From: an uncultured Erysipelotrichaceae bacterium
GTDB lineage: Bacteria > Bacillota_I > Bacilli_A > Erysipelotrichales > Erysipelotrichaceae
Length of the DNA stretch: 64,000 bases
Direction: 5' to 3'
Assembly (NCBI GenBank): GCA_947569705.1
Contig: CANOSP010000007.1
Span: forward strand, 1 to 64,000
Within the stretch, counting starts at the first letter, position 1; each line of letters opens with the position of its first letter. A program made the position numbers and the translations under genes. The notes beneath the pieces are model-generated. The model ran no database searches. It worked only from the letters and a program-made list of their open reading frames with translations, and was not told where the DNA came from. Below, one piece after another: positions 16,784 to 26,248 of this stretch.

Positions 16784-16808
16784 AAAAAAACAGGAATAAA
16801 TCCTGTTT
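16784..16808 (-). terminator. Terminator of the RraB-like gene
   Basis: Minus strand AAACAGGA / TCCTGTTT stem with loop TTTAT and a T run, just after the stop at 16821. Confidence 0.85.
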
Positions 16809-16820
16809 CGGTTGCATCGT

Positions 16821-17681
16821 TTAGAAGCTTACTTTGCTTTGCCAGCCGCGGTATTCACCATTAAATGCATAAGCTTGGTCAGCCAAATATAAAATATGAT
16901 TTACTAATTTCACTTCATCGATAGAAGAAATATGAAGTACGATTAAATCATATTCATCTTCACCCTTCGTAATGACAAAGCCTTTGTTGATCACGCGGCT
17001 TTTGAAACTTTCCATATCTTCTTTATTACGGAAAGAAACCATGTGCTGAACCGGGCGTTCATGTGCATGAACATCGCCGTCCTTTGCCAAAGCATCGATC
17101 GCATCTCTTGTCATCATATTGATGTCATTTACCATGCGGTTTGTCAAATGCGGGAAATCACTGCTGTAGGTATTGTCCTCATCACTTGTTTTTTCCGGTT
17201 CTGTTTCCGTTTCATTCACATTAACAGGTTCCTGCATTATGATTGGTTCCTGTGCTGTTACAGGCTCCTGCTTCATCGGCTGCGGAGCGATAGGAATAAT
17301 CGATTCCTGCATAACAGGCTCAACAGCTTCCGGTAGCGGTACTGTGAGATCCTCTTGTGCAGTTTCCTTTAACAGCTGCTGAATGTCACTCACCGGTATC
17401 TCTACGCTTTTTTCCGTCGGTGCGAATTCAGGTTCAATTTCCTTCACAATCGGAATTTCAATTTGCTTTTCCTCTTGAACGATTTCTTTTACTGCAGGCT
17501 GCTTTTGAATCGGCTTATGGACAACCGGCTCATCGCGATGAAAATCCGGAGTTTGATCATCTTCCAACAGTCCTTCATCCAGATCCATTAACTGCTTTTG
17601 TTCTTCCTTTTTCATCTTGTAAACCGCAAAGGCTACAGCGCTGCCGAGTACAGCTAATACGGGTATGATTTTCTTCATCAT
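16821..17681 (-). CDS. Membrane-anchored protein with RraB-like C-terminal domain
   Basis: 286 residues. One N-terminal membrane helix (IIPVLAVLGSAVAFAVYKM) is followed by about 170 residues rich in Glu, Pro, Gln and Val (repeated QEPV/QEPI units, probably unstructured). A C-terminal domain of about 75 residues reads MVSFRNKEDMESFKSRV...GFVIT...FNGEYRGWQSKV. This layout, ending in GEYxGW, matches the RraB (regulator of RNase E activity B) fold. Because Firmicutes usually lack RNase E, the partner here may be another ribonuclease or none. Anchoring at the membrane would place it where RNase Y works; that is inference. Confidence 0.6.
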   Translation of the reverse strand: MMKKIIPVLAVLGSAVAFAVYKMKKEEQKQLMDLDEGLLEDDQTPDFHRDEPVVHKPIQKQPAVKEIVQEEKQIEIPIVKEIEPEFAPTEKSVEIPVSDIQQLLKETAQEDLTVPLPEAVEPVMQESIIPIAPQPMKQEPVTAQEPIIMQEPVNVNETETEPEKTSDEDNTYSSDFPHLTNRMVNDINMMTRDAIDALAKDGDVHAHERPVQHMVSFRNKEDMESFKSRVINKGFVITKGEDEYDLIVLHISSIDEVKLVNHILYLADQAYAFNGEYRGWQSKVSF

Positions 17682-17703
17682 ATATCACCACTTTCTTATC
17701 AAT

Positions 17704-17712
17704 ATTGTACCA
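17704..17712 (-). promoter_or_regulatory. Extended -10 promoter before the RraB-like gene
   Basis: Minus strand TGGTACAAT, an extended -10 element, 23 bases upstream of the start; weak -35. Confidence 0.4.
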
Positions 17713-17743
17713 CATTGTACGTTTTTTTGAACAGGTAAATTCA

Positions 17744-18331
17744 TTATTTTTCAGCTTTTTTCCGGCTGATTGCGACACCGTCACCGATGTTTATAAATTC
17801 CGTGTCGTAATTCCCGTTATTTTCCAAAAATTCGATATAGGTTTTAATTTTTCGCACCATCTGTTTTAAGTGTCGAGAGCGAATAATTTCCGGGTGTTCA
17901 ACAAAACCGTGAAATTTCAGATTATCACTGATGATCCATCCGTTTGTATTTAACTGCGGTTCATAACGCTGAAAGAATTTTATATATTGCGCTTTGGCGG
18001 CATCAATGAAAATCAAATCAAAATTTCCCGGAACTACGCAGGTTAAGGCATCCGCATGAACCAATGTGATGCGATCGGTTAGGTCTGCCTTCCCGATATT
18101 TTCCTGTGCCAGCATATAACGCTGATCATCTCTTTCAATACTTACCACTTCAACCGTTTCATTTACCGTTGCCATACGAATAGCCGAATAGCCGATTGCA
18201 GTACCGATTTCTAAAATACGCTTGATTTCATGTTCTCGAATAAATTCACAAAGATACTCAATACCGGCTTTCTCCATAATCGGTATATGATTCAATTGTG
18301 CGTAGGCTTCCATTTCTTTTATGATATTCAT
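17744..18331 (-). CDS. trmR: SAM-dependent O-methyltransferase, TrmR/YrrM-like
   Basis: 195 residues, class I methyltransferase. SAM motif I is LEIGTAIGYSAI, the acidic end of strand 2 is VVSIERDD, and FDLIFIDAAKAQY with SDNLKFHG supplies catalytic and metal-binding acids. B. subtilis YrrM (TrmR) methylates 5-hydroxyuridine in tRNA and has the same layout, so that role is likely; a generic catechol-type O-methyltransferase is the alternative. AAGGAG precedes the ATG. Only eight bases separate it from the upstream carboxypeptidase gene. Confidence 0.8.
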   Translation of the reverse strand: MNIIKEMEAYAQLNHIPIMEKAGIEYLCEFIREHEIKRILEIGTAIGYSAIRMATVNETVEVVSIERDDQRYMLAQENIGKADLTDRITLVHADALTCVVPGNFDLIFIDAAKAQYIKFFQRYEPQLNTNGWIISDNLKFHGFVEHPEIIRSRHLKQMVRKIKTYIEFLENNGNYDTEFINIGDGVAISRKKAEK

Positions 18332-18339
18332 ATTTCTCC

Positions 18340-19311
18340 TTAATCTTCTCCCAAATATTCTTCAAGTGTAACTCCCTGTTGATAAATTTTTAAAGCATCT
18401 TCTTTTCCTACATAGCGAATGTGCCAGGGCTCATACAAATATCCGGTAATGTCTTCTTTATCTTTTGGATAGCGTATAATAAAGCCGTATTCATGACAAT
18501 GTTCACGCAGCCATGTACCTTCGTCTGTATCTCCGTAATCATAATCCAGTTCGCCTACATCAAATGCCAGTCCTGATTGATGTTCACTGAAACCGGGGCG
18601 TGCAGAATATCTGTCAGCTTCCGCTTGTCCGTCTTTTTCGACATAGTCGCTGTAAAGCGTTCCTTGATACTCATAGCTACGATAAGCACTCAGAGTGGGA
18701 ATGGAATAGCCGACATCATTCGCTGCGCTCTGCAGCTGCTCTAATGCCTTTGCGGCTTGCGGATCCAAATCACCGTAGCTCGGCGGTAAAGGATGTCGTT
18801 TATTTACTAACAGAATTCCCTTTACATAGTATGGTTCACATTCATCAGGATCAATCGCACTGTCATAACCACCGTTATTGTTTTCATTTTCACTCGCTGT
18901 TCCATCCGCATTGTTTGTTTTTTGACCGTTGACAATAACAGTAATTTTCTTCTCTGCGAGCTGATTTTCTTTCGTCAATGCGTAAACAGTTATTTCATAA
19001 TTCCCGGGAATATCAGTGTTCGGCAGATCAATCATCCAATAAGTTCCTTGGATATTTTTAGTTTCACTCCACATAAGCTCATTGCCGTTTTTATCAGTCA
19101 CCTGATCAACATATTGCTCAAGGTTAAAATCAGCACCCTGATTTACGGTAATCGCTTCTGTTTTTAATTTAATTGTTATAATATCATCCTGTTCATTCAG
19201 TTTATTCACAAAAAACCATATTGCCGCAAGTATAGCAATAAAAACGGCAAATAAACTGAATACTGCTCTGGCTCTGATTTTACGCTTTCTTTTTCTCACG
19301 ATTTCCCTCAT
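18340..19311 (-). CDS. D,D-carboxypeptidase, VanY/M15B type, membrane-anchored
   Basis: About 323 residues. A basic start is followed by one membrane helix, then a beta-rich DUF5011/Ig-like region at about 50-130, an Asn/Glu linker, and an M15B peptidase domain at about 165-310. Zinc ligands and catalytic residues are visible in SEHQSGLAFDVG (His, Asp) and EPWHIRYVG (Glu, His). It should trim D-Ala from peptidoglycan stem peptides outside the cell. Start is uncertain: the ATG at 19311 has a poor ribosome site, while the in-frame GTG at 19299 has GAGGG five bases upstream. Confidence 0.88.
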   Translation of the reverse strand: MREIVRKRKRKIRARAVFSLFAVFIAILAAIWFFVNKLNEQDDIITIKLKTEAITVNQGADFNLEQYVDQVTDKNGNELMWSETKNIQGTYWMIDLPNTDIPGNYEITVYALTKENQLAEKKITVIVNGQKTNNADGTASENENNNGGYDSAIDPDECEPYYVKGILLVNKRHPLPPSYGDLDPQAAKALEQLQSAANDVGYSIPTLSAYRSYEYQGTLYSDYVEKDGQAEADRYSARPGFSEHQSGLAFDVGELDYDYGDTDEGTWLREHCHEYGFIIRYPKDKEDITGYLYEPWHIRYVGKEDALKIYQQGVTLEEYLGED

Positions 19312-19340
19312 TTCCAAGTTAACATTAATTATATATTATG

Positions 19341-19349
19341 ATTATAGCA
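19341..19349 (-). promoter_or_regulatory. Extended -10 promoter of the carboxypeptidase gene
   Basis: Minus strand TGCTATAAT about 30 bases before the start; no clear -35. Confidence 0.45.
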
Positions 19350-19516
19350 TATTTTAAAAGAATTACACCGATTTATTTCACGGTTCTATTAAGAATAATA
19401 AATATTTATTCATAATTTTATCACTCATATTCAGAGTTGGAATCGTATAAACATTCAATTCATCCATATCCTATAATGTTTTATGAAGCGTATTTAGTTA
19501 ATACAACTTTTATCCA

Positions 19517-19541
19517 AATAAAAAAGCCCGAATCGGGCTAA
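19517..19541 (-). terminator. Terminator after rplQ
   Basis: Minus strand AGCCCGA / TCGGGCT followed by a T run, immediately after the rplQ stop. It closes the ribosomal superoperon. Confidence 0.9.
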
Positions 19542-19544
19542 TTT

Positions 19545-19907
19545 TTAAACTAATTCAATAATTGCCATCGGGGCGCTGTCACCGCGACGCAATCTAGTCT
19601 TTACAACTCTTGTGTATCCACCGTTACGATCTGCATATGACGGACCGATTTCTGTGAATAATTTCTGTAAAGCTGTCTGACCTGTTTTTTCATCTGCAAC
19701 AACATCACGTACATATGCAGCCGCCTGACGGCGCGCATGTAAATCACCGCGTTTTGCTAAAGTGATCAATTTATCTACAACTGCAGAAAGCTCTTTTGCC
19801 TTCATTTCTGTAGTTTCAATCTGACCTTTAATAATCAGAGATGTTGCCATGTTGCGCAGCATTGCTTTACGATGGTCGGCAGTACGTCCTAATTTACGAT
19901 TCCACAT
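19545..19907 (-). CDS. rplQ: 50S ribosomal protein L17
   Basis: 120 residues, beginning [20 protein letters not shown], the standard L17 opening. Last gene of the alpha operon, 22 bases after rpoA. Confidence 0.98.
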   Translation of the reverse strand: MWNRKLGRTADHRKAMLRNMATSLIIKGQIETTEMKAKELSAVVDKLITLAKRGDLHARRQAAAYVRDVVADEKTGQTALQKLFTEIGPSYADRNGGYTRVVKTRLRRGDSAPMAIIELV

Positions 19908-19929
19908 GGTATTTAACCTCCCTTTTGCG

Positions 19930-20889
19930 CTATTCGTATGATTTGAAGCTCAGCCCCAGATCATAGATTTTATCTTTGACTTCTTTTAATGATTTCTTAC
20001 CTAAATTACGAACTCTCATCATTTCATCTTCCGTCTTTTGAGTTAACTCTTCTACCGTTTGAATTCCTGCACGCTTTAAGCAATTATAGGAACGAACAGA
20101 TAAATCAAGATCCTCAATCATCATAATTAAGCCCTTGTTTTGAGTTTCACCCTGCGCTTCTTTCATCATAGAGTCCAGTTCATTTACTTGCTCATGAACA
20201 TTTGTCAAAAGCTCTAGGTGATCGATTAGAATCTTCGCTGCTAAAGCAATAGATTCTATCGGAGAAATGGAGCCGTTTGTCCAAATTTCCAATTCGACCT
20301 TATCATATTTTGCGTTTTGACCAACGCGAGTCGGTTCTACATTATAAGATACACGATTGATCGGTGTGTAAATGGAGTCAGTATAAATCGTTCCCAACGG
20401 TTGATTTTGACTCTGATACAGCGATTTGTTTGTATCGGCACTTACATAACCGCGTCCTACACGTGCCTGCAATTCCATTTCTAAGGAACCGCCTTCTTCA
20501 AGAGTACAGATATGTAAATCCTTGTTCAAAATTTCCACACCGTCCGGACAGATAATATCTGCACCGGTAACCTCTCCGGCACCTTGCTTAGAAATGCGTA
20601 ATGTATATACTTCGTCATCTTGAATAGTCATAATCAAAGTTTTGATATTCAAGATAATTGCAGTTACATCCTCAACAATTCCCGGAATCGCTGTAAATTC
20701 ATGGTATACGCCATCTACTTTAATTGAAAATACGGCGCCTCCCGGTAACGAGGAGAGCAAAACACGTCTCAGTGCATTTCCAATCGTAACTCCGAAGCCT
20801 CTTTCCAGAGGTTCAAATACAAACTTACCGTAGTGTTCAGATTCTACATATTCTTTGACTTCAAAATTTGCACGTTCGAATTTTTCCAT
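19930..20889 (-). CDS. rpoA: RNA polymerase subunit alpha
   Basis: 319 residues. The N-terminal assembly domain ([26 protein letters not shown]) occupies about 1-230. The C-terminal DNA-binding domain ([22 protein letters not shown], then [16 protein letters not shown]) follows a flexible linker. Normal length for Firmicutes. Confidence 0.98.
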   Translation of the reverse strand: MEKFERANFEVKEYVESEHYGKFVFEPLERGFGVTIGNALRRVLLSSLPGGAVFSIKVDGVYHEFTAIPGIVEDVTAIILNIKTLIMTIQDDEVYTLRISKQGAGEVTGADIICPDGVEILNKDLHICTLEEGGSLEMELQARVGRGYVSADTNKSLYQSQNQPLGTIYTDSIYTPINRVSYNVEPTRVGQNAKYDKVELEIWTNGSISPIESIALAAKILIDHLELLTNVHEQVNELDSMMKEAQGETQNKGLIMMIEDLDLSVRSYNCLKRAGIQTVEELTQKTEDEMMRVRNLGKKSLKEVKDKIYDLGLSFKSYE

Positions 20890-20915
20890 GCTATTACCTC
20901 CTCAATCAAGGTTTC

Positions 20916-21308
20916 TTAACCACGTGGTCGCTTCGGCGGACGGCATCCGTTATGCGGGATCGGTGTAACATCATTAATCATAGTGATTTCCAAGCCTGCA
21001 ACCTGTAATGCTCTTACCGCTGCTTCACGCCCCGGACCCGGGCCTTTCACGTTTACTGATATAGTTTTCATACCATTTTCAATCGCTGCCTTACCTGCGG
21101 CTTCTCCTGCCATTTGTGCGGCATACGGAGTGGATTTACGAGAACCCTTAAAGCCGAGCGCTCCGGCAGAGGACCATGCCACTGCATTTCCGTTATCATC
21201 GGTAATAGTAACGATCGTATTATTGAAAGTTGAATGAATATGTGCAACTCCGCGCGCTATATTCTTGCGTGCACGACGTTTGCGCGCACCTGTTTTCGCT
21301 TTTGCCAT
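20916..21308 (-). CDS. rpsK: 30S ribosomal protein S11
   Basis: 130 residues. Contains [18 protein letters not shown] and the conserved C-terminal [13 protein letters not shown]. Standard place between rpsM and rpoA. Confidence 0.98.
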   Translation of the reverse strand: MAKAKTGARKRRARKNIARGVAHIHSTFNNTIVTITDDNGNAVAWSSAGALGFKGSRKSTPYAAQMAGEAAGKAAIENGMKTISVNVKGPGPGREAAVRALQVAGLEITMINDVTPIPHNGCRPPKRPRG

Positions 21309-21331
21309 TATCGTTTTTCCCTCCTATCGTC

Positions 21332-21697
21332 CTATTTCTTCTTGCCTGCGACAGCACGTGCCGGACCCTTGCGAGTACGAGCATTTGTCTTTGTACGCTG
21401 TCCACGTACCGGCAATCCTTTACGATGACGGATTCCACGGTAACATCCGATTTCCATCAGACGCTTAATGTTTAAGTTTACTTCACGACGCAAATCACCT
21501 TCGGTCTTGATTTTATCAACCTCACCGCGAATTGCATTTACCTGATCATCAGTTAAGTCCTTTACACGAACATCCTCACTGATACCGGTTGTTTTCAGAA
21601 TCGCTTCCGCAGTCGGACGGCCGATTCCGTAAATATAAGTCAATGATACTACAACACGCTTATCGCGTGGAATATCTACACCTGCAATACGAGCCAT
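21332..21697 (-). CDS. rpsM: 30S ribosomal protein S13
   Basis: 121 residues. [15 protein letters not shown] opening, [14 protein letters not shown] helix-hairpin region, and the basic tail [17 protein letters not shown] that contacts tRNA. Confidence 0.98.
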   Translation of the reverse strand: MARIAGVDIPRDKRVVVSLTYIYGIGRPTAEAILKTTGISEDVRVKDLTDDQVNAIRGEVDKIKTEGDLRREVNLNIKRLMEIGCYRGIRHRKGLPVRGQRTKTNARTRKGPARAVAGKKK

Positions 21698-21715
21698 TGT
21701 GTAATTACACCTCCA

Positions 21716-21832
21716 TTAATTTCCTTGTCTTTGCTTATGTTTTGGGTTTTCACAAATTACCATAACGCGACCTTTTCGTTTAATGACACGGCACTTATCG
21801 CATATTGGTTTGACAGATGGTCTTACTTTCAT
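21716..21832 (-). CDS. rpmJ: 50S ribosomal protein L36
   Basis: 38 residues, easily missed by length filters. It reads [20 protein letters not shown], then [18 protein letters not shown]. The zinc ligands are the two Cys of CDKC, the Cys of VICE and the His of PKH, so this is the zinc-containing form. It sits between infA and rpsM as in most Firmicutes. Confidence 0.96.
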   Translation of the reverse strand: MKVRPSVKPICDKCRVIKRKGRVMVICENPKHKQRQGN

Positions 21833-21854
21833 GCGTTTCCCTCCTTATTCACGA

Positions 21855-22073
21855 CTATTTGTGTCGGAATGTTATTCGCCCACGTGTTAAATCATAAGGT
21901 GAAATTTCTACAGTTACACGGTCCCCCGGTAAAATGCGAATGTAATGCATACGGATTTTACCGGAAACGTGAGCCAAAATTTCGTGTCCGTTTTCTAATT
22001 TCACTTTAAATTGTGCATTTGGCAAAGTATCTTCAACTACGCCTTCGATCTCAATAACATCTTGTTTACCCAT
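21855..22073 (-). CDS. infA: Translation initiation factor IF-1
   Basis: 72 residues, S1-like OB fold: [20 protein letters not shown], then [30 protein letters not shown] lies upstream. First gene after an internal promoter of the spc/alpha region. Confidence 0.97.
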   Translation of the reverse strand: MGKQDVIEIEGVVEDTLPNAQFKVKLENGHEILAHVSGKIRMHYIRILPGDRVTVEISPYDLTRGRITFRHK

Positions 22074-22174
22074 TATCCGGATGTTCCTCCTTATTGATAA
22101 TTGCTTGTCTTGTGATTAGAAAGATATCGTTTAGATACTTCCCCGGCAGATGATAAAAAAACCTGCCTTTGTGT

Positions 22175-22203
22175 ATTATATCAGATTTCATACGCATTTT
22201 CCA
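22175..22203 (-). promoter_or_regulatory. Internal promoter before infA
   Basis: Minus strand extended -10 TGATATAAT (TATAAT at 22180-22175), with a weak TGGAAA -35 at 17 bases. The leader of about 95 bases can form GGCAG...CTGCC around a T-rich loop. It gives infA-rpmJ-rpsM-rpsK-rpoA-rplQ their own start site. Confidence 0.55.
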
Positions 22204-22315
22204 GCATTTGCATATGTAAATCACGAAAGATTTTCAGTTTCAGCGCTCATTTACACTGATCACCGGTATCTAAACTGCAGCTTTCGTCATATAAGATCGA
22301 TATATGGTGAACGAA

Positions 22316-22341
22316 GGCAGGTGATTGACACCTGCTTTCTA
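22316..22341. terminator. Hairpin after adk
   Basis: GAAAGCAGGTG / CACCTGCCTTC stem (minus strand, one mismatch), loop TCAAT, 25 bases after the adk stop. No T run follows, so full termination is doubtful; it may be an attenuator or processing site. Confidence 0.4.
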
Positions 22342-22365
22342 TCACTCATTTCGCCTGATCATTTA

Positions 22366-23013
22366 TTATTGATTCAAAGCTTTTTCAACGTCTGCCCAAA
22401 CCTTTTCAATCGGTTGATTGGAATCAATCGTTTGAATCAGCCCTTTTTTCTCATAATAATCCAAAACCGGCCGGGTTTGATTTTGGTATTCCTGCAGACG
22501 CACCTGCAGGCTTTCAATTGTATCATCTTTACGTTGATACAATGAAGCACCGCACTTATCGCATAAGCCTTCCTGCTTAGATGGATTTGATTCAATGTGA
22601 TAAATCGCACCGCATTCTTTACAGAGGCGTCTGCCTGTTACACGCTGTGCCAAAACCTCAAACGGAATATCCATCACAAGTACGATGGAAATTGCCAAGT
22701 CAGTTCCGGCTGACAAAGCATCGAATGCTTTTGCCTGATCCAAGGTACGAGGATAACCATCCAGCAAGAAGCCGGATTTTTTATCCTTCAAGCTTTCTAA
22801 ATAATGCTTTACCATTGAATTGGTTATTTCATCGGGAACAAGCTTGCCTTCATCAATATAGCCTTTTGCTGCTAAGCCAAGCTTAGTTCCGTTACTGATT
22901 TCACTGCGAAAAATATCTCCTGTCGAAATATGATTGACGTTAAATTTCTCTACAATTTTAGCTGACATAGTGCCTTTTCCTGCACCGGGGCCACCCATAA
23001 TCAGAATATTCAT
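22366..23013 (-). CDS. adk: Adenylate kinase, zinc type
   Basis: 215 residues from the ATG at 23013; the earlier GTG belongs to the GAGGTG ribosome site. P-loop GGPGAGKGT, the FLLDGYPRT segment, and a LID with four Cys (LCKECG and LCDKCG) that bind zinc, as in Gram-positive long-type enzymes. It interconverts AMP, ADP and ATP. It follows secY as usual, but map (methionine aminopeptidase), the usual next gene, is not here. Confidence 0.97.
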   Translation of the reverse strand: MNILIMGGPGAGKGTMSAKIVEKFNVNHISTGDIFRSEISNGTKLGLAAKGYIDEGKLVPDEITNSMVKHYLESLKDKKSGFLLDGYPRTLDQAKAFDALSAGTDLAISIVLVMDIPFEVLAQRVTGRRLCKECGAIYHIESNPSKQEGLCDKCGASLYQRKDDTIESLQVRLQEYQNQTRPVLDYYEKKGLIQTIDSNQPIEKVWADVEKALNQ

Positions 23014-23025
23014 AATGTTCACCTC

Positions 23026-24327
23026 TTAACGAGTCATAAAGCCGCGATAAGATTTCTGTGTTAACTGTCCTTCCAGTTGTTTTACTGTTTCCATAGCTAC
23101 ACCGACAACGATGATAATACCGGTACCGCCCAAGCCCATTGACTGCGGTAATGCAGTAAATAACGGCAATGCATGCGGTAATACAGCGATAAACGCCAAT
23201 CCGATAGCACCCAAGACAGTGATTCGGTTCAATACTTTTGTAATATATTCCTTTGTTTCCGTACCCGGACGAATTCCCGGAATATAAGTTCCGGATTTAC
23301 CGAGATTTTCAGCGATCTTTTCCGGATCGACCTGAAGCTTCGTATAGAAGAAGGTAAACATCAGAATTAAAATCACATAGATTACAAGACTGATCGGTGT
23401 CGTCAGACCTAAGTATTTTGTCATCGTAACCAATACATCGGAGCCCTCTGCATAGAAGAATCGGGCAATCTGTAACGGTGCTACCATAATAGCTGATGAA
23501 AAGATGACCGGAATGACACTGGCTGAATTGATCTTCAACGGAAGATAAGTCATATCCTTTTTACGCGTTTGTACAGTGCTGCTTGTATATTGAATCGGAA
23601 TTTTACGCTCTGCCAGCTGCATAAATACGACAAATATCATTATTAATACATAGCACAGAATAAATAAACCGAAATTCAACAGACCGCCGAACATCGCACT
23701 GCTGTCTAATGAACCGACAAGTGTTTGATATGCCGATGTAAACTGATGCGGCAAACGCGCAACAATTCCCGCCATGATGATAATGGATACACCGTTGCCG
23801 ATTCCCTTCATGGAAATACGGTCGCCGATCCAAAGCAGGAACATTGATCCTGCCGTCAACAAGGTAGAAATATAGAAGCACTGTGCAAATACAGCATTGC
23901 TTTCCAACAGTGTCGGATATGTCTTACTGAAAGAGAACACCATTGTGAATCCTTGGAAAAAGGACAGCACAACTGCCAAATAACGAGTATAGCGATCCAG
24001 CTGCTTTCTGCCGGTCGCACCGCTTTTGGCAAGTTCCGTCAACGGTGGAATTACATCCATTGATAGAAGCTGAATGATGATGGATGCGGTAATATAAGGA
24101 CCTACACCCAAAGCGAAGATGGATAATTGCTCCAATCCGCCGCCGCCTAATAGGTTCATCATCGCAATCAAGGAATTGTCATCAGCACCGCTTAACAGTT
24201 CTGCAGTATTTACACCCGGAACAGTGATTGCTGTCCCGAAGCGAAAGATGAACAGCATGGCAAGCGTAAAGAGAATACGATTACGAATCTCTTTATTCTT
24301 GCACATACTTACAAATGTCGCAAACAT
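23026..24327 (-). CDS. secY: Protein translocase channel SecY
   Basis: 433 residues, ten membrane helices. The frame is open further upstream to 24363, but the ATG at 24327 follows directly after the rplO stop and has GAGGTT (inside rplO) 7 bases upstream. The start MFATFVSMCKNKEIRNRILFT is typical. GIRPGTETKEYI marks the cytosolic C-terminal loop region. Confidence 0.97.
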   Translation of the reverse strand: MFATFVSMCKNKEIRNRILFTLAMLFIFRFGTAITVPGVNTAELLSGADDNSLIAMMNLLGGGGLEQLSIFALGVGPYITASIIIQLLSMDVIPPLTELAKSGATGRKQLDRYTRYLAVVLSFFQGFTMVFSFSKTYPTLLESNAVFAQCFYISTLLTAGSMFLLWIGDRISMKGIGNGVSIIIMAGIVARLPHQFTSAYQTLVGSLDSSAMFGGLLNFGLFILCYVLIMIFVVFMQLAERKIPIQYTSSTVQTRKKDMTYLPLKINSASVIPVIFSSAIMVAPLQIARFFYAEGSDVLVTMTKYLGLTTPISLVIYVILILMFTFFYTKLQVDPEKIAENLGKSGTYIPGIRPGTETKEYITKVLNRITVLGAIGLAFIAVLPHALPLFTALPQSMGLGGTGIIIVVGVAMETVKQLEGQLTQKSYRGFMTR

Positions 24328-24328
24328 G

Positions 24329-24769
24329 TTAAATAACCTCGGAAGTACCGCCTGCCTGCTCAATTACAGCGACAGCGCTCTTTGAGAATTTATTTGCCTT
24401 TACCGTAAGTTTTTTCTCTAATTCACCCTGTCCCAGAATCTTGATACCGTCAAGTTCCTTTTTTACGAGACCGCACTCGATTAATAATTCCGGAGTAACC
24501 TCTGTACCGTTTTCAAAACGATTCAGGCTTTCCACATTAACGATTGCGTACTCTTTACGTGTGAAGTTGGTAAAACCACGTTTCGGCAAACGACGAGCCA
24601 ACGGTGTTTGACCACCCTCAAAGCCTAAACGAACACCGCCGCCACTGCGTGCTTTCTGTCCCTTATGGCCTTTACCGGCTGTTTTACCGTTACCGGAGGC
24701 AGGGCCGCGTCCGATACGTTTACGTTCCTGACGAGCACCCTCCGTATATTTCATTTCATGTAATTTCAT
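24329..24769 (-). CDS. rplO: 50S ribosomal protein L15
   Basis: 146 residues, with the long Gly/Lys/Arg-rich N-terminal extension ([19 protein letters not shown]). Only 14 bases separate it from rpsE; rpmD (L30), which usually lies here, is absent. Confidence 0.98.
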   Translation of the reverse strand: MKLHEMKYTEGARQERKRIGRGPASGNGKTAGKGHKGQKARSGGGVRLGFEGGQTPLARRLPKRGFTNFTRKEYAIVNVESLNRFENGTEVTPELLIECGLVKKELDGIKILGQGELEKKLTVKANKFSKSAVAVIEQAGGTSEVI

Positions 24770-24783
24770 GTCTATTCCTCCTA

Positions 24784-25293
24784 TTAACCGCGAATTTCTT
24801 CCGGTTTTTTGCCGCGGAGCGCAGCTACTTCCTCAATCGTCTTCAAACTCTTTAACGCATTCACGGTAGCGCGTACCATATTAATCGGAGTACGGCTTCC
24901 GATACATTTTGTTAAAATATCGTTGATTCCGGCAAGCTCTAATACATCACGTACAGCACCGCCGGCGATAACACCGGTACCTTCGGAAGCCGGGCGAATA
25001 AATACTTCACCTGCTCCGTAAGTTCCGATAATATCATGAGGAATAGTTCCGTTGATCACAGGTACATTGAATACATTTTTCTTAGCGTCCTCAACTGCTT
25101 TTTTAATTGCATCAGGAACCTCATTCGCTTTACCTGTTCCGAAACCGACACGTCCTTTTTTATCACCGATCACTACAAGTGCAGCGAAACGGAAACGACG
25201 TCCACCTTTTACTACTTTTGTTACACGGTTGATTGTGACAACGCGTTCTTCAAATTCTTTTTCGCGTTGATCTCTTCTTGGTTTGCGTTCCAT
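24784..25293 (-). CDS. rpsE: 30S ribosomal protein S5
   Basis: 169 residues. Double-stranded-RNA-binding N-terminal domain with [18 protein letters not shown] and [17 protein letters not shown]; the C-terminal part holds the [15 protein letters not shown] segment. Confidence 0.98.
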   Translation of the reverse strand: MERKPRRDQREKEFEERVVTINRVTKVVKGGRRFRFAALVVIGDKKGRVGFGTGKANEVPDAIKKAVEDAKKNVFNVPVINGTIPHDIIGTYGAGEVFIRPASEGTGVIAGGAVRDVLELAGINDILTKCIGSRTPINMVRATVNALKSLKTIEEVAALRGKKPEEIRG

Positions 25294-25305
25294 TAGCGCT
25301 ACCTC

Positions 25306-25662
25306 CTAAAATTTCAAGCCGGCTTCTCTTGCCGCCTCTGCCAATGCCTGTACACGACCGTGATATACATAACCACCGCGATCGAACACAACATTAGTGA
25401 TATTCTTTGCTAACGCTGCTTTTGCGATTGCTTCTCCGACCTGCTTTGCGGCTTCAACATTTCCGCCGTTTTCAAGTTTCAGAGAAACACTGCTTGCAGC
25501 AACCAGTGTAGTTTGATTTACATCGTCGATAATCTGTGCATGAATGTTAGCATTAGAACGGAATACGTTCAGGCGGGGACATTCAGGAGTACCACTGATT
25601 TTGGTACGAACACGTGCATGACGACGAAGTCTTTCATCATTTCTTGAAGTTTTCTTAAGCAT
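25306..25662 (-). CDS. rplR: 50S ribosomal protein L18
   Basis: 118 residues. [19 protein letters not shown] opening and the C-terminal [23 protein letters not shown] typical of this 5S-rRNA-binding protein. Confidence 0.98.
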   Translation of the reverse strand: MLKKTSRNDERLRRHARVRTKISGTPECPRLNVFRSNANIHAQIIDDVNQTTLVAASSVSLKLENGGNVEAAKQVGEAIAKAALAKNITNVVFDRGGYVYHGRVQALAEAAREAGLKF

Positions 25663-25683
25663 TGTTCAATTTCTCCTTTCCCA

Positions 25684-26229
25684 CTATTTCTTACCTGCAG
25701 TTTTACCTTCCTTACGGCGAACGTGCTCATCCTTGTAACGAACACCCTTGCCCTTGTAAGGCTCCGGTTTTCTGCTGGCTCTAACATTAGCGGCAAACTC
25801 ACCGACTAACTGCTTATCAATACCGGAAATAATTATTTCCGTAGCTGATTTGCATTCTGCATTAATTCCTTCCGGAATCGCAAATTCTACCGGATGAGAA
25901 TATCCGATATTCAAAGTCAATTTATTTCCGGAAACAGCGGAACGGAAACCGATACCGACTAATTCCAGTGACTTTGTGAAGCCGCTTGATACACCTTCAA
26001 CCATGTTGTTTAATAAAGCACGAGTAGTGCCGTGAAGCTGCTTCGTATGCTTTTCATCATTCGGACGAATGACCTTAATTTCATTTTCTTCCTGTTTGAT
26101 TTCCATCAAATCGGAAAACTGACGCGTCAAGGTTCCCTTAGGTCCCTTCACAGTCACCTCGTTCCCGGCTGCGACGTTTACCTCAACACCGGCAGGAACG
26201 GTAATCGTTTTATTACCGATACGTGACAT
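25684..26229 (-). CDS. rplF: 50S ribosomal protein L6
   Basis: 181 residues, two L6 domains. MSRIGNKTITVPAGVEV opening and C-terminal PEPYKGKGVRYKDEHVRRKEG. Confidence 0.98.
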   Translation of the reverse strand: MSRIGNKTITVPAGVEVNVAAGNEVTVKGPKGTLTRQFSDLMEIKQEENEIKVIRPNDEKHTKQLHGTTRALLNNMVEGVSSGFTKSLELVGIGFRSAVSGNKLTLNIGYSHPVEFAIPEGINAECKSATEIIISGIDKQLVGEFAANVRASRKPEPYKGKGVRYKDEHVRRKEGKTAGKK

Positions 26230-26248
26230 TTTCTATACCTCCGTTATT

